A DNA stretch of 64,000 nt, from NCBI GenBank assembly GCA_007644065.1, contig VJWN01000008.1, positions 374,411 through 438,410 of the forward strand, read 5' to 3'. The notes beneath the pieces were generated by a model that saw only the letters and a program-made list of their open reading frames with translations, made no database searches and was not told the DNA's origin. The position numbers were made by a program, and so were the translations under genes. Source of the stretch: Margaritispora aquatica. Its lineage: Eukaryota; Ascomycota; Leotiomycetes; Helotiales; Discinellaceae. Positions 12,115 to 24,710 of this stretch are shown here, in pieces. Positions within the stretch are counted from its first letter, which is position 1. Every line of letters begins with the position of its first letter.

Positions 12115-13829
12115 CTAATGTTCATATTTTGCTGGGCCAGCATTATCTACCACAAGGTTAGCAAGTTTATGACAGAGAGAAGAGTTGAGGGTGTAATAAC
12201 GTTGACTGTACATCTGGTTTTGTGCTCCATATGGAGATGCCGGATAGCCAGAATATTGCAAGTGGCTGTTGCCATATTCTTGTAGTTGAGAAACTCCGCC
12301 AGCAGGTGCTTGGTACTGGCCGGGAACTTGAGCACCAGGCTGGTAACCAATAGGGGGGAGTTGAACAGCTCGGGCAGGTTGCTGGTAACTGGGTGGGTGG
12401 GCATTATCGCTAGGGGCATCAGAGGGGACCGCAGCACGGGATCGGTCATCTTCAGCTTTGCGCTGATTCTCTTCCTCCTTCTTGCGTGCCTTCCACTCCT
12501 TCCGAATCTCTTTGAATTCTGTGTAAAAGATGATCAGTCTCGGCACCCATGATTCACTCCATAGTATACATCGGTTTGAAATATACTGCTAAGCACATAA
12601 CAACTCTACCAGATTTGATGTGATGCCTAGCAATTCGATCCAAACCAGGCTTGATGCTAGTCGGGGGGTGGTAACCTCAAAAATAAGTGGGCTTGCTTAC
12701 CTTCAGGTGTACGCTTGGTACCGTGCGACTGCATAGTAACGTGAGCATTGAGATGGTTCAGAGTTCCATAAGCCTTTTCGCATCCGTTCCATCCACACTT
12801 GTACATTCGCTCAATCTCTTCGAAACGTCGTCGAGGACGTTTGTGTTGTTGGGCGCCTGGGATTGGGACAAAGGAATAGACCTGCAACAGATGAAATTAG
12901 AACAGTTTCTTCTCATATCGTTTACAATAGCTGGAAACAATACAGTTCACAATGCTCATGCAGGCCAGAGTATTGAGCTTTATAAACCAATTGGAAGTAA
13001 TGGGATATTAAATCACAAGAGTGTTCTCTCGTAAACCAGTTTCAGTGCAAACGCGCGGGCTTAATCTTGAACTTTCACTTACTTGACCAGTCCGTCCACC
13101 TACTGGAGCTGCAGAGGTTGGGGTGTGCGCTCCAGGAATGTTGTAACTGTTCTGCATCGGGTGTTGTTGTTGAGGGGAACCGGCGTAGCCACCCCAATCG
13201 GGTCTCGGTTGCTGATACATGGGACCAGTTGGATGGGACGCAAAACCATGCTGCATCTCTTGTTGTGCAGGGTATGCAGAGTATTGTCCGTGGGGAGGAT
13301 ACGTCGGGCTGGAGGCAGCAATTGATGGATCTATAGGAACATCCTGGTCAGACTTTATTTGGGTATTATGATGGGTTGGACGGCCATCTTGAAGAGGCAT
13401 TGACGGACTAGTTGATTGAGCCATTCCTCCACTATTACCACTCCGATTACTTGCTTGGTGGATATGGCGTGGTATTTGTTCAGAGAAAGTGGCAGATCGG
13501 GCCGAAGGAGGCTGCTGAAAACTGTATTCGGATGTAGGAGTCGCGGAAGACGAGTAGTGGTTCAATCGCGCGTCTTGTTGTTGAGAGTAATGCGCAGCAG
13601 ACGTATGATCTGCGGATATTTCTTCAGACTGTGCGTCGTTGAACGCGTTGGAATATGGTGAATGCAAACCTGACTGCGAGTACTCGGTGGCACCTCTGTC
13701 CATAGAAGTGCTTTGACTATCTTCGAAGGCTCCAAGAAGCGTGCTCAAAGTTGCTTCTGTGGTGTCGACGACTGGAGTACTTGAAGGAAATGAGTTGTTG
13801 CAGAGTTGCTCAGGAGAGACCAAGGACAT
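12115..13829 (-). CDS. con7: C2H2 zinc-finger transcription factor, Con7-like
   Basis: Nuclear DNA-binding regulator; in the rice blast fungus Con7p governs conidial and infection-structure morphogenesis. Exons 13829-13083, 12881-12701 and 12518-12115 give about 443 residues. The N-terminal 249 residues are low complexity (Ser/Gln/Pro-rich). A basic RPRRR stretch at about 264-268 precedes a single C2H2 finger with Cys278, Cys283, His296 and His302 (C-X4-C-X12-H-X5-H), then a highly charged helix EFKEIRKEWKARKKEEE and a Gln/Pro/Tyr-rich tail. The finger and following charged helix are the signature of the Con7 family. Both introns are long for this genome (201 and 182 nt). The end is uncertain: a GTACAG donor at 12211 and TAG acceptor at 12147 would splice out a 65-nt intron and stop almost at once after QNQ. 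Gene-poor flanks on both sides suggest a large control region. Confidence 0.78.
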
Positions 13830-16800
13830 ACTATGTATTCCGAAATCTGGAGTCCGTTGTGACTAGCCGCAGGCTTCGTTGTGTCAGCGACCAGACAGTA
13901 GCTGATGCGGGAGAATCGCCGAGTGGTGACAGGCACCGGACGAGAATGCCTTGGGTGAATTGACCTTTGATTCCTCTTCAGGATGGTTCGCAGATCTGCA
14001 GAAGTTGGCGTCGACGGCGTATAAAGTAGCTCCAAGCTTCAGCTTCGAGAGGAAATGATACACGGTAATTCCCTGAAACGTTGGATACCCTGGCCGAATA
14101 TGGTTTGAAAGGAGAAACGACCTTTGGATTGTATGGATAAGGCGTACTCAAGTAGGTGCAGGAAGGTGCAGGTAGGTATGTGTGAAGAGGAGGATGAGGA
14201 GCGGTTGGTCGGGAATTTTTGGGGTCAAGTCCCTTTATATGCAGAAAGTGCGAAGATGGCGAAGAAGAACGAGCGTCGCCAAACGTGAGTCGATGATCCA
14301 CCTTTGCCCACGAAACAATTCCTATGATGAAAGTACGATCGGGAGTATGTCGTAATGTACGTTCCGAGTATGCGATTTTTCGGATCTCAACACTGCAACG
14401 ACTACCACAACTACCTTAAGGATCTCAAGTCTGGAATCCTAATGATATTGGTAGGTAAACTAACGCCTTGCAAAATTAGACACGCACGTCAGATCCACAA
14501 AGGTTAAAGAGTGATGGAATTGATGAGATGATTGAGTCTGGGTCCAAGAAGGGTCTAAGTCGAAGGACCGTGTGCAGTGGACTTTCAACGCCAGTCCTCA
14601 AGTGGTCATAGAGCGGATGATGGCGTACTGCTGATGCAAGTCCACGCTTTTTGATAATGCTCCCTAAAACGGATAGCGGCAAATCAAGCGTGAGAAGCAG
14701 TGCGCACAAAGTTTGGCTAGGTGCGGAGTCTGAACTAGTGGTAGCAGATACTGGATCGTGTGAGGAATTGGCGGATAGTACACAAGCAGAAAACAGTCTC
14801 CAAATAAGAAATGACTGATATTTCCTTAAAGAAATCAGAAGATATCCTTCTATCAGAGAAGATATTGTCGTTGTATCGGGGATTCAGGTGATGAAATTTG
14901 CCACAGTCAAATCTTAGCTATGTCTTGGTCGCTGGGCTGCCACGAGAAATCTTCAAAGCCGATGCAGTAATACTCCAGATCGGCAAGTAGTGCGTTCCTC
15001 CAGCTGAATAGTCTTGACAACACCCGGTTAATGATCTACGTCAGATTGAGGGATAGCTCAAGCCAGACAAGGATGAGGTCGAATCAGGAATCGGTGCTAG
15101 TCAGTAGCGTCCGAGTTCTCTCCAATCGACTGTTTCCTCCAATTTTGGACTTGTTGGTGTTTTTGACCGAGGAGTCTGGCCACTCACAACGCGGTCGAGA
15201 GAAATCCAAAGTACTGCGCCTGGTAGCTCCTTCTCCGAATGAGCCGTTCGTTTGATTCTTGGGAAGTGGTATGATTCGACAATGCGGAAATGGCGTATGG
15301 TATAGGAGTTTAAGTTCAGCTGTAGATATCGATGATTTGAGAGGATGGCTATGTGCGGCGGAGAATTCGATATGCAATCGCAGAACGACTAGTAGTGCCA
15401 AACTCAATTATCTCAAATCTTCAATCCGAGGTCACTCGTGGCGAGATGACGAGGTATTCCAGGTGAAGGTATTCTCTCAGATCTGATCACCTCCAGTAAT
15501 TTAAGATGCAGCAGCGTTCGTTGTAATTGATATTTGCGTCGAGTTTCGTGTATGTGAATTATCGTCTGATGTTCATCAAATTCAGCGCAGGCGTTGCGGC
15601 TCTCTCTCTTTGTCTTTCCGTCCAATGATCGTTATTTGGTGCTGGTGAATGGTCCTTCAACACATGCACGGTCTGACACGGTCGCGGGAGTTAAAGATGG
15701 CTCGAGGAGTAGCGGGCGACGAGCGTGGTAGTGCCGTGGTGGGAGAGTTTGCGCTGCGGATTGTTTGTTTCGAGAGTCTAGCGCGATGTTTTGGGGTGAA
15801 CCAGGTGAACACAGCTCATTCAGGAATTGTGAACGGATGTGGTTCGAGAGAGTCGAGTTGTCTCTAGTCTGCTGTTTTCCACTACTAGACCGCAGATCAG
15901 GATCTGGGAATTTTGCAGAAGTGTATTACAGAACCAAAGCAGCTCGAAGCTGTGGAGGTAGTGTTTATTTTTTTTGGGGAATGGACAGGAACTGGCTGGG
16001 AAAGTGTCCAAGTCAGCACAATGCAGTTCCTTTTTCCAGCACGTCTTGCTTTTTCTGGCAGACGCCTAATCTCAAAAGTAATGTCGCGAGTCTCAGGTTG
16101 CTTCTAAGAAGTCTTCGGTGGGGAGACGATTTGATGCTGGAATCAGGAAGTCGGAATTTGGATGATGAAGTTGAAGAAGAGATTGTGCGAGCAAATGATA
16201 CACAATGGACATTGAACAGCGCAGAAAGGGCAAAGGCAAAAACAGAGACAGAATAGAGATGCCGAATCCTTCCTAAGTGGCAGTTCGGTGCTCCAACACT
16301 CCAATTCTCCTATACTGCAAAACTGTTCACGACGTCCTCGTCGTCGCTGTGGTTGTCGTCTAAACTGACGATGTGAACCTTGAAGGTATTGATATCGATG
16401 ATTGTTCAAAGAGGAATAGAGCAGAATTATTTGGGGAGGCTAACTGTTTAATAGCTAGCGTTTGAGCGGGCTTGAGCGAGGGCTTTCTCTTGGCACGATG
16501 CAAACCGCTTGAACTCTCCACTGCCGGAGGTTCCAGCAATGCAGCTGGTACGACTAGTGCAGTACAAAGGTACTTTGGATCGGCGCGCAGGAGACAAAAT
16601 TTCTCAATTCATATCTTGTGGTTTTCATGGGGAGAAAATAAAAGCTGTGTGTGCTATATACACATGCTATCGTTGATTCATCGACTCTCGAGCATATGAT
16701 ATTTACAAATTCAACACCTTTGAATTGCTTTGTTCAATACAGTATCACGACTTCAAAACTGCCTTTCCTCGATACTGAGCACTGGCCAAAGCCTGGCTTT

Positions 16801-18587
16801 TGGGGGCCCTGTCCAACGACGCCGACCTGAAGCTAGGTAGAGAAACATGGGAAAGGCGCTTGTGTTCGCAACCAGATTTGCGGGATGACTAGTAGCTGTG
16901 AGGCACAGCACTGTAACTTACATACCGTCAATTGAGAGACAATCTAGTCTCATGGGACTTGAGAGTAGCTCAAATCTAGTGCAAAATATCCATCCGCTCC
17001 GAGATGAAATACTATAGCGACACACCTACGAGATTGCTTCTGGCAGCATACCGAGCTGCAAGATTTCAAGATCATAGTCTACTTTATCAATTTTAGGAGC
17101 TGTATTGTTTCGAATACTGGGAAAAGTTTCTAGGCTTGAAAGGCAGAACAGCAGAGACGTTTCCTTCCATACAATGAAACTCAAGATCTATCGAACACTA
17201 CCTACTTATTGCATATGTATAATTATAATCTCTCAATGGTGACTAACAATCACAGCTGGGACTCTGGAATACACCCCCGGAACTCAAATTCAGATACTGG
17301 AAATGATGGCGATTGGGTTATCGTGAAATCCTTTTGATTTGATGGAAGTGAAGAAACCCTGAACTTGCATGGCTTAGGAAAAGTTGGCGGACATGTTCAT
17401 GGGGAATCAGATATCCATGCTTGGAAAGTGGTGTGGCTTCTCGAGGCACAACACATCCAGGGGTCCGTATCACTAGCGGGCCAGAACTCCGATCAGGGAA
17501 AAGTAAAAGTTCCAAATAGTATTGCGCTTTGAAGACAAACAAAGGTCGAACTTTATTGTGTTATGCGTATGCTCGTCTTTGTCCTTCTCTGATTAATGAT
17601 CGAATATAGTTCTCGCAAGCGAAAGCCCTCAGGGACAAGCACGAGCATGGCGAGGGCAATACGCATGGGTAGAAAATGTGGAAGAATATGACGAGAAGTG
17701 ATTGTGTAAGAGGTGACATGCAAAGAAAAGTCTCTGCATCTACCATGAGTTCCAATGGATGCATCCAAACTCACCACCTCGCTCGACAGCCACTCGCTTA
17801 TCATGTTTCTCCTGGAGTTCCATGATTCGAAAGAGCCATTTGATCCTTTTGGCCCACCAATTGTCATCAAATGACTGGGTATTGCAGATTACGTGCGGGG
17901 TTCGAAAAGAGGGAATAGGAAAACAAGTTCTCAGGAAGCATATCCACAGCCCTTCAAGCAACAGGTATTATAATTCAACAATCTTACCTGGACATCTTCG
18001 TATCGTCAGGCGATATGGAGACGACTGGGATGGAACAAGGAAAATTATGGCTAAGATAGAGACCCTCTGTGACGGGAGGGGGGCTTCCCGAACATTGAAA
18101 GTGGGATATCTCGCTCACATTACATACAGCTTTTCTACCTTCAGCTCTGGGCACAGGGTTCTCCAAAGCCGTTATGGTGTTGACAGAACATATTTTCAAA
18201 TTGCTCCAATGTTAATCTCAGCATGTAGTATTGAACGTAACTTCGTCTACGACTTTGCGTGGATTTGGTAGAAAAACCTAATAGTTACTGCATCAATGAA
18301 GACTGTAGCATGCCATCGAAATCTTTAGCCAAGGCATATCTTCTGTGTGAGTGGTGGGCCAGATTCAAGCGAAGGAGAAATAAAGTACCATCTTAAAATG
18401 CCATGCGGCGGGAGACGAGAAGAAACAGCGCCAAAGCAGGGGACGGAGTGAGATAGAGTTACAGTAGGGGCGATCAGAGGTTCAGATTGTCAACAGCACT
18501 AAGGAATTTAAGCACCGTGAGCACTAGAGGTATAGTAAGATTCTTCAACGACAACATATCACATCTTCACCTATCAACCACAGAGCA
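13830..18587. other. Long gene-poor region upstream of the Con7-like gene
   Basis: Nearly 4.8 kb without a convincing gene. Frames of 60-170 codons occur but have no family features and change frame often. A 100-nt exon-like block on the minus strand (17775-17874, between CCCAG and GTGAGT) could be a relic exon. Part of the region next to 13830 is probably 5' leader and promoter of the regulator, including a possible minus-strand upstream ORF (14301-13978). Confidence 0.45.
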
Positions 18588-19052
18588 ATGTTCAAACAAG
18601 ATGAAAGTCTTGAGGGGAAAATTGACTTCCAAGATCACGAAAAGTCGGTGAGCTATACCGAGGAAGGACAAGTTTTTGTGCCCCCTCTTCGTCATTTCCA
18701 TGACTATCCTTTCTCAGCTGGGAATCCGTTTTCAGAACTCCGAGAGTGAGCGATTGGTAGGCATCTTCCACCCGCGCACACCAAGCCTCTACGGAGGTAT
18801 CATTGGTTCGAAGGCTCCAGATTTTGAGACAGAATTTTCCCCCTTCCCTTCATGGATCTTCACAGGGATAAAGACAACACGCCACCAGATTTATTGAGAT
18901 TGCAAGCAAGAAAAAGGGCACGATGTATTGCGGGAGTTGATGGGGTGTTAGCTAAGAGCTTACACACAAACATTACTTTCTCAACCCTTTACCTGCAAAA
19001 TAATGGATTGGAAGATAATTTGACTCAAAACAGCAATATTTTCCCTTCTTAA
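18588..19052 (+). CDS. Possible small two-exon gene, unrecognised
   Basis: From the ATG at 18588 a 53-codon frame runs to TGA at 18747. It is hydrophilic and coding-like (DFQDHEKSVSYTEEGQVFVP). At 18746 the stop overlaps a GTGAGC donor. Splicing to the acceptor CTTCACAG ending at 18865 keeps the frame open and adds about 60 residues with a basic stretch (LLRLQARKRARC), ending at 19052. The leader before the ATG is CA-rich, as in other genes here. I do not recognise the product, and both unspliced and spliced forms are possible. Confidence 0.25.
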
Positions 19053-22000
19053 CTCCCGAAACCTCTCCTAAGGTACTTAAACTACCTTACCTAACCAAAT
19101 GAGCGCTTTACCTCCATCCTAGTCATTGCTGACTAATCAATGACAGAAACGACTTTGGCTGTGCGGAACGAGCAACACGAAAGGTTCTGTTCGGAGTATA
19201 TCTCCTATCGCCTATCTTGCCGTTGGGGGAAATATTTCATGACGACGATTCATCGCACGGTGACTTTTGCTGAAACATTGAAGCAAAATCTATCATCCAT
19301 ACTGCCAGTCTCCGAGGCATCATCTGACAGTCAGTGGTACCAGGTACGGTACTTACCAGGAACTTACCATATCCATGCCATAATCCTTCTCACTGTCACG
19401 ACTATTTGCACACCCCAGCCAACAAAATATGGAATATCCCCTCGCAGCTAAAATCGACCACCGGCCGTCCACTCCCATGCACCACCCACCACCCACCACC
19501 CACCATCCTCGCAAAAAAAACTAAAATTAAGGTTTAGATTGTGCAGGAGGACAGAGTTGCACGACAGAGGCCGCCGGCTGGGCGTGGGCGAGAAGGAGCC
19601 GGCCCTGTCTTCCTGTTCAAAACAATGGAGAAGAAATAATGGGCTCAAGAAATTCTGTCGTGCACCGCCCCCCAATTACTCGTTGGTTTTCACACAACTC
19701 ATGATGTTTGACAGGAGCAGTTATGAAAGCAGAAAAAAAAGCCTCCTCCTCCTCATCCTCCCCATCATCAAGAAGGCCTTTCCGACTTCTGCGCCTTTGC
19801 CATTTTAACAAGACTGGACCGGGAAAGTCCTATGACGAATTGTCACTTGACTGTGGGGAAACTCTAACTCAACGCTTCTAGATTTCTTCAACTACCAAGT
19901 CTCCACCTCATCGTTCGTCTCGGGAGTGAATGCAGTTCTAACCTACTGACAATGATTAGTACTAATATAGTAATACTGCTCAGGCACGACACAAGCGCGC
20001 CTATCTTCGCTCATTCTTTAACTGAAAGTTAGGGTTGCATCGTGGCTGGAACCCATGGAACTTTCCATTGTCCAGACTATGAAGATACGACACTTAGTTA
20101 CGGAGGTACCTACGGGCCCCAGGTATGGTTCGTGTTTTGAAGCCCAAGGAGGTAGGTAGTTTCAGTCTTAGTTATTGACATGCCAATCTAGGTACTAAAC
20201 TTCGAGAGGACAGGATGGGAAATGGCATAAAAACGCTCAGGAGAAAGTTCCGCATACCACATTTTGGAAGCTTTCACTTGAGCTGCAGCAACCTTGGTTA
20301 TGGTTAGACTTTTGCTAATGCAATGCTTAGACATCACCATTCATGGTTTAGATGTTTGTGGAGAGTCGGCTCCCCACGAGGAAAAGGGGTCAACTCAGCT
20401 TGCATTTGGAATGAAAGAGATCTTTTGGAGTGGAATCAACTCGCTGGAGGCGTGCTTTCGAGTCGTGCCAGTCACAACATCCTATCAATCATGAATTTTT
20501 TCATCCTACGTTTTTGGTACTACCTTGAATCTTGCCTCTGTGTCGGACCATCAGATTGCTCGGCATTAGTATTACGTGGGTGGAGATAGCAGAAGCAGCA
20601 CATGGCTTGGGAACTTGTGTGGCCGAGAATCTAGACATTTTCAATATCTAGATCCAAAGCTTCAATCCCCAAGGCTTCTCAAGCCCCTTTACCTCTCACT
20701 AACCCCATATTGGCAGCTCATTAGCTCAAACCAGACAAAGTTCCCGCATCAGCTTTGAAGCTCAAGAGACATCGTCTTTCACAAGCTTGCTACTGTGCGG
20801 AAAGTCTGGTTTCCTCCACGAAATGCTAATTCCTGAACTCTATTCTGTGCAAATGATGGGATTAGTGATCACACACAATATGGGAAAGGCAAAGACCTCA
20901 GGGGGGCAGCTAGCGAAAGCCCTTTCATCATTTGACGAAAAGATCATGTGCGGAAATCAAGAAAGGTCAAACACTAGTGTGTACATGAACTTTATGTTTC
21001 AAGACGGAAGCAATTCGTTATCAGCTTACCCACCTCCTTTTCATCAGTTCTAGATATTCATTTCATGTGACGGCTGTGGGAGTCGCGGAGTGTCCATGAC
21101 GCAATGCGGGAAGTTTGGTTCAAGAGACGAGCAGTGCTCAGTTGCTGAATTGCTTGATGTCTTGATTGTAATTTGTATTCTTTTCTTTGGTACACTTGTA
21201 TTTGTTACTCTTGGTCCCAGGACTGTGATATTGATTCCCCTTCTCCCCTTCACTTGAAGTCGACCAGTACGTGGGGCTTCGGGTAGGACACAATTCATCA
21301 TGATGCCTTAGAAATTTGTTGAGAGGACTTGGCATTTCCAAATGTTTGGTGCAAGCCTCGGATGATTCACTTGTGGACACAAAATGTTAGTTCGGTGATT
21401 TCTGTTCGCTTAGGGAAAAGAGCTGTTACTCAACTTTGAAATCATCAATCGCGTACGGTTCGGGGGACCACATTGCCTGGAAGGAAGACAAATATAGGTA
21501 GAATCTTTTGCTTCCGAGATGTGACATCATAGAGGAAGCGTTTGTGGATCAGTATCAACAGATTTTCAATTTCATCCTCTCAAGCCTGGAAGTACCGGTC
21601 ATGTAAGTCGCAAGACTATGATTACCTCATTGTTTCGATGAGGGGTGCCGACCCTGCGAGACTCGGAAAGACTCGTACGAATTTGACCAATTACCACTGT
21701 ATCATTGAAGTTCAGATTGTTGTCTCTGCCGAGGGGAGGACACAGTAGAATGATACTATTTCCTCGTATTCTTATGTTGTGTTCAGGCTGGTTGCTTTGC
21801 CTACTCGAGGATTGAGTACAAAGTGAACAGCCAATCTTCTATTTTCTAGTAAAATCAGTTTAACGCAGGACCTCAAAGACATCGTGCAAGATCGAGAGGA
21901 CGAAAAATAAGCACTTAGACAAACATGTGGCTCATGCCAATGGTTGCTGTATGGGCGTGAAATTGATATGTATATCTTAATTAACACATAAATTAGCCAG

Positions 22001-22260
22001 TGCGACTCATCAGTTTGATGTTAGGTTTGTGGCAGTATCTGTGAGTGAAATAGTTATGCGTGCAACAGTATTTATAGTTAGAGATAAGCCTGGATATCTA
22101 TTTCATGATTGTTGGGCCATTATTGTTCCATACACCAAGTAGCATCGTTCAGTCGCAAGAGTGATCAAGTTAAGCCTGCTTTCCTTTGCACTCCATGAAT
22201 TCCATGCTTTGTTCTACCTACAAAGCAAGTCACTCTCACCTTTATCCCATAAATCTTAAT
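19053..22260. other. Gene-poor region
   Basis: No convincing gene. It contains GGTAC-type half palindromes at 19069-19095, 19334-19360 and 20104-20111 and a short CCACCCA repeat. Frames present are short and lack motifs. Confidence 0.5.
19481..19508. repeat. (CCACCCA)n short tandem repeat
   Basis: About three and a half copies of a 7-base unit, CCACCCA, in intergenic DNA. Confidence 0.8.
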
Positions 22261-22263
22261 AAA

Positions 22264-22504
22264 AAAACAACCCCCAATGGTATATCTTCAAGTTTTACAA
22301 CCTTAAAACCTTACAACAATCAAACACTCTCAAACATCACAGCAATTTTGTGTTGGATCTCTGCAATTGACTGCTATTGATGAAATTCTGGCACCAGTAG
22401 CAATCGTACTCATAACCATCGGCGGAGTGGTTGTCGCGTGTCTTCTCATAGCACTTGCATACTTCATACCCAAGTTTGCTGCTCTAGCCTGGATATTCCG
22501 TTGA
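22264..22504 (+). CDS. Putative small single-pass membrane protein A
   Basis: The frame ending at TGA 22502-22504 encodes a strongly hydrophobic helix (ILAPVAIVLITIGGVVVACL) followed by LIALAYFIPK and a short end. The frame has no ATG of its own downstream of its previous stop. A workable model puts the initiator ATG directly before a GTATAT donor (about 22276-22281), spliced to the CAG just before CAATTTTG (about 22345), giving about 53 residues. A near-cognate start or a decayed start codon are alternatives. The helix is clear; the gene model is weak. Confidence 0.25.
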
Positions 22505-22536
22505 GAAGACGATTGAGGCCAAAGCTGCCTCAAACA

Positions 22537-22944
22537 ATGTGTGCCGTTGAAGAAGACAATCAAGCAGAGTCAAGCCTAGAATTTGGCGCACTACATTCCT
22601 CGACCATGATCCATGGCAATACCACATCCCACAGCATAAAAGAACCATGGAAACACCAACTCGCAGTTCCCCTCTTTTCACAGCAAGCCTCGAGCCCTTT
22701 ACACCTCCAGCGTCGTCAAACTCACCATCCAACTCGCTACGTCCCTTTCGAACATTGTCAGCGCCACAGATCGAAGACATTCATGACAGCACTTCCCTAC
22801 ATTGCCTGGCTAGGCATTTTCATCGCGCTCCTGATAGTATTGGCTGCCATCATCATACTCCGTCTGTGGTACTGGGACCAAATCATTACACCACCACCCA
22901 AGAAAACAGCTCCTAAACCAGAAATCGTACCTACAAGCTTGTGA
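22537..22944 (+). CDS. Putative small single-pass membrane protein B
   Basis: ATG-initiated frame of 135 residues, or 53 residues if the internal ATG at 22783 is used. The C-terminal part has one long hydrophobic helix (ALPYIAWLGIFIALLIVLAA then IIILRLWYW) followed by DQIITPPPKKTAPKPE, a Pro/Lys-rich tail. The upstream 80 residues overlap another open frame (22647-22916, Ser/Pro-rich), so the N-terminus is uncertain. Positive charges lie after the helix, which favours N-outside/C-inside topology. No homologue is recognised. Confidence 0.42.
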   Translation: MCAVEEDNQAESSLEFGALHSSTMIHGNTTSHSIKEPWKHQLAVPLFSQQASSPLHLQRRQTHHPTRYVPFEHCQRHRSKTFMTALPYIAWLGIFIALLIVLAAIIILRLWYWDQIITPPPKKTAPKPEIVPTSL

Positions 22945-23063
22945 ACGACGAAAGAAACGATTGTGCGGCAACTTGGCGCAAAGCACAACGCACTGTACTT
23001 GCTTTGGAAATTTAAGAATATTGAACTTCAATTTAGATCACAGGCTTCTACCACTTCTCAACA

Positions 23064-23336
23064 ATGAAACCTCTGTGCATTACACGTTATCTACAAATCC
23101 GGAAAGCTCATCAAAGCCTCTCGCTATCTCAATTTGCAATCATGACACCTCTACATTCTCTCAGCAGACGATATGTCCCCTCAAACAGTGCAGTGGTTGG
23201 CTACATCCTCGGCGGCATGTTTGTAGTCGGCATAAATGTATGGATCATCGTGGCCGTCCTCAACGAGAAGAAGAGGAAGACAAAGCTAGCTGCCATCGCT
23301 CTTGCTAGCCCCACTGGTGGAAGTGAAGTGGTCTAG
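23064..23336 (+). CDS. Putative small single-pass membrane protein C
   Basis: Frame of 90 residues from ATG 23064 or 64 residues from ATG 23142; both ATGs have good context. A single helix (VVGYILGGMFVVGINVWIIV, then AVL) is followed immediately by the basic stop-transfer stretch NEKKRKTK and a short Ala/Ser tail. There is no cleavable signal peptide pattern if the second ATG is used. It follows protein B on the same strand about 120 bases downstream. Function unknown. Confidence 0.5.
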   Translation: MKPLCITRYLQIRKAHQSLSLSQFAIMTPLHSLSRRYVPSNSAVVGYILGGMFVVGINVWIIVAVLNEKKRKTKLAAIALASPTGGSEVV

Positions 23337-24710
23337 TTCATATGTCTGGAAATATGGGAGGAAGGGTGAAAATATGGAAATGTTTTCTCGATGCGCAATT
23401 TTCACAATATTCTGCATTTTCACACAACAAAGCATGGAAACTTGTTCATCTACCTTTGCTAGATGCCAATCGCTGGACATAGAACCTCTCATCTTCAATC
23501 CATATTCCTAAGGTCGACTTCTCACATACTGGGGCACGCAACCAGAAAACTCCACCCACCTTCGAACTTGGGCAGCGTTCTCTCTGGTCATACTTATGAT
23601 GATGAGAGCTCATAAGTATTGAAATATGCTTTACAGTAGCGTGCTTAAATGGAGGAGACAGGGCGAAGGAATTTTCGGCTGTCAGCATGGTGTAAAAAGC
23701 ATGATTTATTTCTTATTCTTATGTGAATGCATCTTTGCGCGCTGAAGTTAGAATCATAATACAGGACATATATGAACGACCTTTGTGCTCCGTTGAAAAC
23801 TGGATGTGTGAATAAATGGTGTAAGTAAACAAGTTATCTCCTTGCTTTCAGTTTTGTTGGTGCAGTTTTGTGGTTCGGTATTCTCCCAACTTTGATTGAC
23901 GAAATTATCGAGTACTATTTACGAGTCTCAGATGCTAACGGATACAGGCGTGTCAGTGTAGCAGAATCTCACGCTCATATCTGCACGAGGGTTGGTCATT
24001 ACTTCCTAAGAATTGATGCATTTACTATGGTAACTCTGGCTAGCCTTGACCTATCTCCTCAGACGCTTATAGTTTGTGGAGTTATACCAACTAGCCTCAA
24101 GTAAGCCAGTATTCGAGAGCAATTTTGTGAAAACGCACTTCAGATGTGCGACTTTGATGCAGTTGACAACCCAAAAGAGAACTAAACCGCCATTCTTCAC
24201 TTCATTGCTCCATACGAGAATAAACTCTTGACCCGGTGCTCAAGATATCTACTTGAGATGATGTTTCTTCTGCTTTCTCCCTTCATCTGCTGATAAAGCT
24301 GAGATCAGGAACGGAATCTTCAACTGCACATGCTTGTCCTCAAATTCTACAAGCCAAAAATGATTCAAAGAGAAGAAGGGCATAAATCGAGAACCCGAGG
24401 GCGCGGTTAAAACTGGCACCAAGGCCCCTTTTGGATGGAAACAGGGCTGTGGTCTTGCTCGAGGAAGGAGCGGTTGATGTGGATGCCCTCGCTTAATCAA
24501 GCACGACGGCAGACATCATTCGTGCTGAGAACTGATTTTGCAATTCGCTTTTGGTATTGTCTTGGATATCAGTCTTCGATATTAAAACCTTTAGAAGTCG
24601 ACTCCTGTTGACAAACTATAACACGCTTCTCTCGCGCATGCCTTTTCCAAATTCCACATCCTGTCCGCACTTTCAGCCGCCACTTCAAATACACTATCCG
24701 CATCTGTAAC
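23337..24710. other. Intergenic stretch within the small-membrane-protein series
   Basis: No convincing ORF. The last 60 bases before 24711 are CA/CT-rich like a 5' leader. Confidence 0.4.

Noticed and set aside
12147..12211. Third intron in the Con7-like gene
   Set aside because: Splice sites are visible, but using them brings a stop codon immediately; kept only as an alternative end.
15765..16256. 163-codon plus-strand ORF
   Set aside because: No motifs or splice partners, mixed composition; probably chance.
17759..18271. 170-codon plus-strand ORF
   Set aside because: No motif; a better exon-like block lies on the opposite strand in part of it, itself unproven.
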